Below, one piece after another: positions 1-5,297 of a DNA stretch of 8,023 bases (its first letter is position 1; each line of letters begins with the position of its first letter). A program made the translations under genes and the position numbers. The notes beneath the pieces were generated by a model that was not told the DNA's origin, did no database searches, and was given only the letters and a program-made list of their open reading frames with translations. The DNA comes from Candidatus Latescibacterota bacterium (lineage in GTDB: Bacteria; Latescibacterota; 4484-107; B68-G9): NCBI GenBank assembly GCA_012961755.1, contig DTYS01000125.1, positions 1-8,023 of the forward strand, given 5' to 3'.

Positions 1-1715
1 ATCCCCCCTTCGACCTTGCTCAGGACCGGGGTCACCCCCTCCGCGGGCCTGAGGTGAAGTTCGACGTACGACGTCTCCGAAGCTGCGTATACCACCTTCA
101 CCTCCGGCCAGCAACCCTCCGCCGCTGCAGCGACGTCGTAGGTGCAGAACCTCCTCAGCCCCTCCACCTGGAAGGTCCCTTCCTCATCGGTGAAGGTCAC
201 GAAGCGCTCGGTAACGGGAAAGTTCGAGCTGGGGGGCATCGTTCGCCCCTTCAGTACTACCGCGGAAGGACGCACGACCACGAGCGCTCCGGATATGGGC
301 CCATCCTTCCCCAGGACCCTGCCCCTGAGGACCGCTTCCGCCTGGGTAACCACGAACTTCAGGGCGATCCTACTCCTTTCGACCCAATCCTCGTCCGAGG
401 ACGGCAGGTAAGCCTCAAGTACGAAGGCCTGCCCCTTCAGGTCCCCGACCGGCACCTCGGCCTCGAAGGTGTGAAGTCTCCCGGGCTCTAAGAGGGAGCT
501 TTCCGCCTCGGTGGACCAACGCCATACCTCCTTCCCGTCGGGGGTAAGTACTACGAATTCGACCTTCCCTCCGGTGGGGAAGGGGACCTCGATGGGCTCC
601 ACCCCCGTGTTCATCGTACGGTACCTTGCCCTGAGGGTGTCCTCGGAACTGTACAGAAACTTGTCCACACCGAGGCCGAAGAATATCCCGTCCCTCACCC
701 CACCTGCACGGTTGGCCAGGGCCGTATCCACCTTCGGAAGGTAGAAGTCGGCCCAGGTGGTGTCCCCTTCCACCGTCACTTTCCTACCGACGCTTTCATG
801 TCCTTCCTTCCTCACGGACACCCAGACCCCCCTCCCAGATAAGGGTCCTACTATGGTGAACCTCCCACCTTCGTCCGTTCGAGCCAGAAGGGGAAGGAAG
901 GATTCCGGGGGGACCTCTACACCGAGCACGGGGAACGACCTCCCGAAGGCTGCCACAGTGGCCCCCTCCAAGGGTCCCCCGTCCTCCCCGTATACCGTGC
1001 CGGTCAAGGCCACGGGCTTGAGGCATCTCAGGGTGAGCTCTACCCTCACCGTGTCCTCGTCCGCGACCACAGTGGTCTCGGCCTTGGAATATCCAAGCTT
1101 CCACGCCTGAACCTTCAGCGTATCCCCGAACGCCAGCCCGTCCATACTGAAGCTCCCGTCCCGGCCGGTCAGGGCGGTCCCTGGCCTGAGGACCTCGACC
1201 AAGCACGGGGGTAACCAAGTCCTCCCGGCTGACACCACGGCCCCTTGGATGGGCTCCCCTTCCTCGTCGGATACCTTCCCTTCGAGCGTGATCGATCTAC
1301 CTACCACGAACCACGTCGTACCTTCCAACCTATACCCCACGAGGAAGGCCCGAACCCGATGGACTCCTGGCTTCAAGGGAAACTCCGAGGGGATATGGGC
1401 CAACCTCCATGTATGGCCTCCCTTCGGAGGGACCTTCACGTAGGTCATAATCTGGAGGAAGACCTTACCCTCGGACCACCTGTAGGCTCCGTCCAGGACG
1501 TAGTCCATCTGGAAGGAAGAGGGGAAGCTCAGCTTCACCTCCTCGTGGCCGAAGTTGTGCACCGTCAGAAGGATGTGCACGGTGTCGCCGAGGTCGTAGG
1601 ACGGCTTGTCCGTGGTCACCTCGGCCACCAGGGGCCAGGATCCGACATCCACAGGCCTCCCCACGACTGGCCTTACCAGCATATAGGCCCCTAAGATTAT
1701 CACTGAGGCACGCAT
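1..1715 (-). CDS. Exported multidomain protein with BsuPI-like and carboxypeptidase-regulatory-like domains (partial, C-terminus beyond window)
   Basis: One reading frame stays open for 571 codons from ATG at 1715 to the window edge. The N-terminus (residues 1-19, MRASVIILGAYMLVRPVVG) looks like a short signal peptide with no lipobox Cys, so export to periplasm or surface is inferred. Domains by eye: BsuPI-like about 33-128 (LSFPSS at 62-67, YRWSEG at 78-83, PG near 116); carboxypeptidase-regulatory-like 141-228 and 235-327; second BsuPI-like about 350-450 (FPTGGKVEF at 379-387, VWRWS at 397-401); third regulatory-like 461-557. Each regulatory-like repeat has the G-x-V...G-A-x-V then D-E/D-G-x-F pattern of a transthyretin-like beta sandwich, interrupted by a Pro-rich insert of about 20 residues. 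BsuPI is named for an intracellular Bacillus proteinase inhibitor, but in large exported proteins it is probably a structural or binding module. No enzyme domain is visible. It starts 2 nt after the hprK stop, so it is probably co-transcribed. Domain calls rest on motif memory, not a profile search. Confidence 0.8.
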   Translation of the reverse strand, partial: MRASVIILGAYMLVRPVVGRPVDVGSWPLVAEVTTDKPSYDLGDTVHILLTVHNFGHEEVKLSFPSSFQMDYVLDGAYRWSEGKVFLQIMTYVKVPPKGGHTWRLAHIPSEFPLKPGVHRVRAFLVGYRLEGTTWFVVGRSITLEGKVSDEEGEPIQGAVVSAGRTWLPPCLVEVLRPGTALTGRDGSFSMDGLAFGDTLKVQAWKLGYSKAETTVVADEDTVRVELTLRCLKPVALTGTVYGEDGGPLEGATVAAFGRSFPVLGVEVPPESFLPLLARTDEGGRFTIVGPLSGRGVWVSVRKEGHESVGRKVTVEGDTTWADFYLPKVDTALANRAGGVRDGIFFGLGVDKFLYSSEDTLRARYRTMNTGVEPIEVPFPTGGKVEFVVLTPDGKEVWRWSTEAESSLLEPGRLHTFEAEVPVGDLKGQAFVLEAYLPSSDEDWVERSRIALKFVVTQAEAVLRGRVLGKDGPISGALVVVRPSAVVLKGRTMPPSSNFPVTERFVTFTDEEGTFQVEGLRRFCTYDVAAAAEGCWPEVKVVYAASETSYVELHLRPAEGVTPVLSKVEGG

Positions 1716-1717
1716 AG

Positions 1718-2716
1718 CTACACCCCCTCCGGTAGGCCTACAGCAGGTCCGGGAGAGAGCCGCTCCTTCAGGGCCTTCCTCTCCTGCATTAGCCTTATCA
1801 ACTTCTCGTTGAACTCCTCCACCGGGTGTATCCCGTGGACCTTGAGGAGGTAGTTCAAAGCTATGACCTCCGCTATGACCGTGATGTTCTTGCCCGGATA
1901 TATTGGTACCGTAACAGACTGTATCTCAACATCCAATATCGTAGTACGGTGCTCCCTGAGGCCTATGCGCTCGTAATCGTCCACCTCGTTCCATTCCACG
2001 AGCTTCACCTCGACTTCTACCCTCTTCTGGTCCCTAACAGCCTGTATGCCGAACATCCTCTGGACGTCGACTATCCCCACCCCCCTTATCTCCATGTAAT
2101 GCCGCACCGGCTCCTTCCCCATCCCGACCAATATTCCTCTAGCCCTGCGGACTATCCTTACTACATCGTCCGCCACGAGCCTGTGTCCCCTCTCGATCAA
2201 ATCTAAGGCCACTTCGCTCTTACCTATACCGCTCTTCCCGACGAACAGTAACCCAACCCCGTACACGTCCACCAGGGAACCGTGGACTACGGTCCAGGGG
2301 GAGAAGTAATCCTCTAAGTAGTAACTGAAGAGGTGGACGAACTTCGTCGTGGCGAAGCGGGTGACCATGAGGGGGATATCGTTGGAATCCGAGAGTTCTA
2401 TCATCTCGGGGAAGGGGTCGGCGTTGTTCGTGAGCACGACGCAGGGGAGGTCAAACTGATATATTGTCTCCAGTGCTATGCGCCTTTCCTTCTTAGATAA
2501 ACGACCGAGGTAGAACATCTCCGTGTTCCCCAGCACCTGGACCCTGTCGAAGGTATAAAGGTCCACGAACCCCGCCAGGGCGAGACCCGGGCGGTGAACC
2601 TCGCCGTTGTGGAGCATCCTTTCTAAACCCCCTGCCCCCGCCCTAAGCTCCAAGGCCAACTTCTCCCCATATTCCTCTAAGAGCCTGGCTACCGTGATCC
2701 CTTCACCGTAGTTCAT
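1718..2716 (-). CDS. hprK: HPr kinase/phosphorylase
   Basis: Bifunctional cytoplasmic enzyme that phosphorylates, and dephosphorylates, the seryl regulatory site of HPr or an HPr paralogue in response to carbon state. The 332-residue protein is complete and close to the family's usual 310-330. The N-terminal domain (1-130) has the typical GEVHRPGLALAGF and VLGNTE stretches. The kinase domain has HGSLVDVYGVG at 145-155 (conserved His146), Walker A GKSGIGKS at 160-167, the acidic pair D183-D184 in LVADD, and the family signature EIRGVGIVDV at 209-218. The C-terminal motif reads PIYPGKN at 271-277 where Bacillus and Lactobacillus enzymes have PVRPGRN; I recall similar PGKN forms from FCB-type bacteria. 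Its ATG overlaps the hpf stop by 4 nt (ATGA), which indicates coupling. The sugar phosphotransferase partner HPr is not encoded in the window, so the target cannot be read from context; many non-Firmicutes use HprK without a complete sugar PTS. Confidence 0.96.
   Translation of the reverse strand: MNYGEGITVARLLEEYGEKLALELRAGAGGLERMLHNGEVHRPGLALAGFVDLYTFDRVQVLGNTEMFYLGRLSKKERRIALETIYQFDLPCVVLTNNADPFPEMIELSDSNDIPLMVTRFATTKFVHLFSYYLEDYFSPWTVVHGSLVDVYGVGLLFVGKSGIGKSEVALDLIERGHRLVADDVVRIVRRARGILVGMGKEPVRHYMEIRGVGIVDVQRMFGIQAVRDQKRVEVEVKLVEWNEVDDYERIGLREHRTTILDVEIQSVTVPIYPGKNITVIAEVIALNYLLKVHGIHPVEEFNEKLIRLMQERKALKERLSPGPAVGLPEGV
1723..1730 (-). promoter_or_regulatory. Ribosome binding site for the exported multidomain protein, inside the end of hprK
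   Basis: Read on the minus strand this is GGAGGGGG, 7 nt before the ATG at 1715. It lies within the last codons of hprK, so translation of the two genes is probably linked. It supports the chosen start of the downstream gene. Confidence 0.75.
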
Positions 2717-3000
2717 CTGTCCTTAAGGCGACCTTCCAGACGCTTCAACTGGGCCTCCACCTTCTCAAATGCCCCGTCCAAGGAGAGGTACATATCGTGG
2801 GACTCGTGGGCGGCCTTAAGGATGTGACCGTTCACGTTGAGGAGCACCTCGACGGTCCTGCGGTATTTCTCCACATCCATCACGACCTGACATTCTATGA
2901 TCCTATCGTCGAACCGCTCGAGCTTACGTGCCCATTTATCCACCAGCTTCCTAAGGGGTTCAGAGAGCTGGAAGTGTCTCGCCGTGAGTTCTAAACGCAT
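2713..3000 (-). CDS. hpf: Short ribosome hibernation-promoting factor (HPF/RaiA family)
   Basis: Binds the decoding region of the 30S subunit in slow-growing cells and keeps idle ribosomes inactive and protected. The 95-residue product has the family opening MRLELTARHFQLSEPLRK (1-18), the charged DKWARKLERFD (21-31), and the C-terminal helix motif HDMYLSLDGAFEKVEAQLKR (68-87). Length matches the short HPF of E. coli; the C-terminal dimerisation domain of long HPFs is absent, so 100S formation would need another factor, or the protein may act more like RaiA on single ribosomes. I start at ATG 3000 rather than an in-frame ATG at 3042, because homologues begin with MxLxLTxRHF and a GGAGGGAG site lies just before it. 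The longer form would also overlap the end of the upstream membrane-protein gene. The stop overlaps hprK. An hpf next to PTS-regulator genes is a known arrangement near rpoN, though rpoN is not here. Confidence 0.94.
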   Translation of the reverse strand: MRLELTARHFQLSEPLRKLVDKWARKLERFDDRIIECQVVMDVEKYRRTVEVLLNVNGHILKAAHESHDMYLSLDGAFEKVEAQLKRLEGRLKDR

Positions 3001-3002
3001 AT

Positions 3003-3010
3003 CTCCCTCC
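3003..3010 (-). promoter_or_regulatory. Ribosome binding site that fixes the hpf start
   Basis: On the minus strand this reads GGAGGGAG and ends 2 nt before the ATG at 3000, with the GGAGG core 5 nt away. It sits in the 13-nt gap after the upstream stop codon (3016-3014). This is the main sequence reason for rejecting the longer start at 3042. Confidence 0.8.
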
Positions 3011-3013
3011 CGA

Positions 3014-3496
3014 TTAAAATGTCCTCCCCAGGACGTGCCCAAGTAGGACCGCGCCGCAGTACCGTGGGACTATGCCTATAGCCACAGCTAAGAGGAACCT
3101 CCCCAAGGGCATGCGGAAGGTTCCAGCAAGCCACGAGGTCTCCCTCAGGGGCACGGGGGAGATGGCGGCCAGGGCCACTCCCAACGTCCCGTACTTGCGG
3201 AAGAGGTCCTCGGCCCTTTCAACGTACTTCTCCTTTAGCCTGACGACGCTCAACATCTTCCTTCCCAGGTAAGTTCCGAGGGCGTATCCTCCCGCCGAGC
3301 CAGCCAGCGTCCCCGCTACCGCCACCGACAGGGCTAAGTACGGGTCCATGCCCAGAGGAAGGCCCATGGCTAGGAAAAGGTCCGGCGCCATCGGCTGGTA
3401 GACCGCCACGCTGAGCCCTAAGCTTAGTATGCCCCAATATCCGTACCTTTCGACGCCGAACTGGGCGAGGTTGTGGAGGGCTTCCAAGGAGATCAT
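3014..3496 (-). CDS. YqaA/DedA-like (VTT domain) small integral membrane protein
   Basis: The 160-residue protein is mostly hydrophobic, with likely membrane or re-entrant segments near 18-47, 53-78, 103-122 and 132-157. A cytosolic-looking charged stretch (GRKMLSVVRLKEKYVERAEDLFRKYG, 78-103) separates the halves. The pattern of G-rich helix, then YG-x-x-G, then SPVPLRETSWLAGTFRMP (113-130) and a late Arg (R145) fits the YqaA branch of the DedA/SNARE-associated family (COG1238). DedA proteins are linked to lipid scrambling, undecaprenyl-phosphate recycling and proton-motive-force homeostasis; YqaA itself is poorly characterised, so no substrate is assigned. ATG at 3496 overlaps the preceding stop by 4 nt. 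The site before it (GGTGG about 8 nt upstream) is weak, consistent with translational coupling. The gene ends 13 nt before hpf. Family placement is by motif shape and could move to another DedA subgroup. Confidence 0.8.
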   Translation of the reverse strand: MISLEALHNLAQFGVERYGYWGILSLGLSVAVYQPMAPDLFLAMGLPLGMDPYLALSVAVAGTLAGSAGGYALGTYLGRKMLSVVRLKEKYVERAEDLFRKYGTLGVALAAISPVPLRETSWLAGTFRMPLGRFLLAVAIGIVPRYCGAVLLGHVLGRTF

Positions 3497-4101
3497 AGCA
3501 TATCCACCGGCCCTTTGCCGGGCCTCAACACCACCGGTTCCTCCCCCGTGAGGTCCACGACCGTCGAAAGATCTGAGTACCTCACCCCTCCGTCCACTAC
3601 AACGTCCACGAGCTTCCCGTAGCGCCCCTCTATCTCCGCAGGGTCGCTCAGGAATTCGTCTAAGGGAGGGGAGACGCTCGTGTTGACGAGGGGCCTTCCG
3701 AGCTCCTTTACTATGGCCAAGGGGATGGGGTCGTCCGGAACCCTGATCCCCACCGTCCTCCTCTTGCTCCTCATGAACCTCGGGACGGCCTTGGAGGCCT
3801 TGAGCACGAAGGTGTACGGCCCGGGAGTGAGCTTTCGCATTATACGGTAGGCGTAGTTGGAGACCCCGACGGCGTAGAGGCTCAGCTCCTCCAAGCTATC
3901 CAGGATGAAGGTGAAGGGCTTGTTGGGCTCGGCCTCCTTTATCCTGTAAACCCTGTCTATCGCCCTCTTGTCGTAGAGGTCGCACCCTATACCGTATGTG
4001 GTATCGGTGGGATATATCACGACCCCTCCCCTCTTCAGGACCTCCACCACCTTCCCGATCCTCCCGGGCTGAGGGTGCTCAGGGTTCACCCTAAGCAGCA
4101 T
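3493..4101 (-). CDS. yciO: YciO-type protein of the Sua5/YrdC/TsaC family
   Basis: Complete 202-residue single-domain YrdC-fold protein. It follows E. coli YciO from end to end: opening LLRVNPEHPQ (2-11; YciO has FYIHPDNPQ), VVIYPTDTTYGIGC (27-40), YRIKEAEPNKPFTFIL (52-67), LTPGPYTFVLKASK (91-104), RRTVGIRVP (114-122), NTSVS (140-144) and the end STVVDLTGEEPVVLRPGKG (179-197). TsaC/Sua5 make threonylcarbamoyl-AMP for tRNA t6A37. YciO is a paralogue whose role is less settled, and the NKPFTF stretch differs from the KxRP form of true TsaC. If no other TsaC/Sua5 exists in the genome, this one may serve t6A synthesis. The long C-terminal Sua5 domain is absent. Start ATG 4101 has AAAGGAG 7 nt upstream and overlaps the preceding gene by 11 nt; a GTG at 4089 is possible but would cut the conserved N-terminus. 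Confidence 0.88.
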   Translation of the reverse strand: MLLRVNPEHPQPGRIGKVVEVLKRGGVVIYPTDTTYGIGCDLYDKRAIDRVYRIKEAEPNKPFTFILDSLEELSLYAVGVSNYAYRIMRKLTPGPYTFVLKASKAVPRFMRSKRRTVGIRVPDDPIPLAIVKELGRPLVNTSVSPPLDEFLSDPAEIEGRYGKLVDVVVDGGVRYSDLSTVVDLTGEEPVVLRPGKGPVDML

Positions 4102-5176
4102 CCAAAAGCTCCTTTATGTAGTTCCTGGTCCTGTACTCCTCGACCATCTCCGGGTCCAGTGGATACGTTCCGAACTTCCTTGCGGCCTCCACCATGGCCC
4201 TGTAGTTTTCGGGCCGGACTCCCGGATGGATGCTGTTGGAGGAAGCCAGGACGTGCCCCCCTCCCTTAGACGCCTTAGCTATGGTCTCCTTCACGGCCTC
4301 CTCCACCTGCTCCGGCCTGCCGTAGGGGAGCAATACGGAACAATCCACGTTCCCCACGACGGCTATCCTGTCCCCGTACCTTTCCTTCACCTCACCTATG
4401 TCCATACCCGCCAAAGGCTCTATCGGGTCCAGAGCGTCTATCCCAGTCCCGACTATGTCGTCCATGACCTCCCAGAGCCTTCCGTCGGTGTGCTTTATGA
4501 AGGGGAGGCCGTATCTGTGGGCCACCTCTACGGCCTTTGCGAGGTAGGGAAGCACGAACTTCCTGAAGTGTTCCGGGGACATGAGCATGCCCTTCCTATT
4601 GGCGTAGTCGTCGCCGGTAAGGAGCACATCGGCCCCTTCCTCTGCCGCCCTCTCCAATATCCTACCCTTGTACTCCCAGATGACCTCGGAGAGCTTCCTC
4701 ACGAGCTCGGGGTTCAGATAGTAAGCCAAAAAGAGCTTATCCATGCCCCCCAAAAGGTAGTGCGAGAACTCGAAGACCTCGTGTCCCAAGAACACTATGC
4801 ACCTTTTCCCCTTGAACCTATCTACCGTCCTTTTGAGCCCCTCCAACCTCCAGGGTGCCTCAGGATCGGGTGGGGAGTAGTTCTCAAGGTCCCTCTCGTC
4901 CGATATCGGCCCTCCGGAGGGGTAAGCTATCCCGTTAGGCTCGACCTTCCACACTATCCCCCATTCGTCCCTGTAGGTCACGCCGTCCAGCCACTCCGTC
5001 CTCTGATCCTCCCCCACGGTGATCCCATCCAAATCCTCCAGCTCCACGAAGTCCTCGTAGGATATTTCTCCGTATAGGGCGCTTATGACGGGCCTGTCGA
5101 CTATAAGCTCCCATATTGGGACCCTGTCGGGCTCCTTCCTTGCGAGGGCGGTAAGCATCCTCTCGCGACCTGTCAT
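4091..5176 (-). CDS. Uroporphyrinogen decarboxylase (URO-D) family protein, probably not HemE
   Basis: A 361-residue TIM-barrel protein of the URO-D/corrinoid-methyltransferase superfamily. Typical pieces are MTGRERMLTALARKEPDRVPI (1-21), LNPELVRKLSEV (154-165), GADVLLTGDDYANRKGMLMSPEHFRKFVLPY (181-211), FIKHTDG (226-232), GIDALDPIEPLAGMD (245-259), AVVGNVD (272-278) and a C-terminal SSNSIHPGVRPEN (312-324). Members include HemE and the MtaA/MtbA methylcobamide:CoM methyltransferases, but this one has neither the HemE N-terminal signature nor the zinc-ligand H-x-C of MtaA: it reads H229-T-D231. It belongs with the many uncharacterised URO-D-like proteins of anaerobes and thermophiles, and its substrate cannot be named. 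The frame stays open upstream to an ATG at 5353, but those residues look non-homologous and run into the divergent gene. ATG 5176 has GAGGAGGT just upstream and starts at the conserved motif. It is the first gene of the left operon. Confidence 0.88.
   Translation of the reverse strand: MTGRERMLTALARKEPDRVPIWELIVDRPVISALYGEISYEDFVELEDLDGITVGEDQRTEWLDGVTYRDEWGIVWKVEPNGIAYPSGGPISDERDLENYSPPDPEAPWRLEGLKRTVDRFKGKRCIVFLGHEVFEFSHYLLGGMDKLFLAYYLNPELVRKLSEVIWEYKGRILERAAEEGADVLLTGDDYANRKGMLMSPEHFRKFVLPYLAKAVEVAHRYGLPFIKHTDGRLWEVMDDIVGTGIDALDPIEPLAGMDIGEVKERYGDRIAVVGNVDCSVLLPYGRPEQVEEAVKETIAKASKGGGHVLASSNSIHPGVRPENYRAMVEAARKFGTYPLDPEMVEEYRTRNYIKELLDAA
4109..4115 (-). promoter_or_regulatory. Ribosome binding site of the yciO-like gene, inside the upstream gene
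   Basis: Minus-strand AAAGGAG, 7 nt before ATG 4101. It lies within the last codons of the uroporphyrinogen-decarboxylase-family gene and supports the overlapping ATG over the internal GTG. Confidence 0.7.
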
Positions 5177-5180
5177 GTGC

Positions 5181-5188
5181 ACCTCCTC
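5181..5188 (-). promoter_or_regulatory. Ribosome binding site that fixes the URO-D-family start
   Basis: Minus-strand GAGGAGGT ends 4 nt before ATG 5176. It decides against the upstream in-frame ATG at 5353, which lies inside the divergent aminotransferase gene and lacks conserved sequence after it. Confidence 0.8.
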
Positions 5189-5194
5189 GTTCAG

Positions 5195-5223
5195 AATATA
5201 TACAATATCGGAACCTTCCGCAA
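5195..5223 (-). promoter_or_regulatory. Candidate sigma-70-type promoter for the left operon
   Basis: On the minus strand TTGCGG (5223-5218) is followed after 17 nt by TATATT (5200-5195), a 5/6 match to the -10 consensus. The -35 matches only its TTG. Transcription would begin near 5188, giving a leader of roughly 12 nt. That is short, and the predicted start falls on the ribosome binding site, so the true promoter may lie slightly upstream. The gap must hold a promoter because the operon's first gene starts here. Confidence 0.35.
5209..5220. promoter_or_regulatory. Short inverted repeat, possible operator
   Basis: CGGAA-CC-TTCCG: two perfect 5-bp arms around a 2-bp centre, the size of a half-helical-turn operator. 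It overlaps the -35 and spacer of the candidate minus-strand promoter and lies 17 bp from the plus-strand -35. A repressor or activator site is an inference; 5-bp arms can occur by chance. Confidence 0.3.
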
Positions 5224-5236
5224 CCTGATTTTTTTC

Positions 5237-5265
5237 TTGACAAAAGGGGCTAAATATCATACCAT
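5237..5265 (+). promoter_or_regulatory. Candidate sigma-70-type promoter for the aminotransferase-ftsZ run
   Basis: A perfect TTGACA (5237-5242), preceded by a run of seven T (5229-5235), is followed after 17 nt by TACCAT (5260-5265), a 4/6 match to TATAAT. A better -10 match, TATCAT at 5255-5260, has only a 12-nt spacer. Transcription near 5272 would leave a leader of about 25 nt before the ATG at 5298. The perfect -35 in an otherwise GC-rich region is the strongest part of the call. Confidence 0.5.
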
Positions 5266-5297
5266 TATCCCGAGGGAGCCTCTGAAAGGGAGGGAAG

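Noticed and set aside
54..491. Plus-strand open frame of 145 codons at the left end, with others at 511-744, 757-1110 and 1245-1694
   Set aside because: All lie opposite the continuous minus-strand frame that shows repeated domain motifs. Their translations are rich in Pro, Arg and Ser with no recognisable family, as expected for shadows of a GC-rich gene.
3001..3042. Longer hpf start at ATG 3042
   Set aside because: It would overlap the end of the upstream membrane-protein gene and place 14 extra residues before the conserved start; the ribosome binding site at 3003-3010 serves ATG 3000.
4226..5077. Plus-strand open frame of 283 codons opposite the URO-D-family gene
   Set aside because: Long only because of codon bias on the other strand; the translation (many His, Leu, Val, Tyr) shows no motif and the minus-strand protein is clearly conserved.
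5229..5235. Run of seven T, considered as a terminator tail
   Set aside because: No GC-rich hairpin precedes it on either strand and both flanking genes diverge, so no transcript ends here; it is better read as AT-rich sequence upstream of the promoter.
5272..5282. GAGG-GAG-CCTC mini hairpin in the aminotransferase leader, considered as an attenuator or riboswitch piece
   Set aside because: Only a 4-bp stem, no U-run and no further structure; not enough for a regulatory RNA call.
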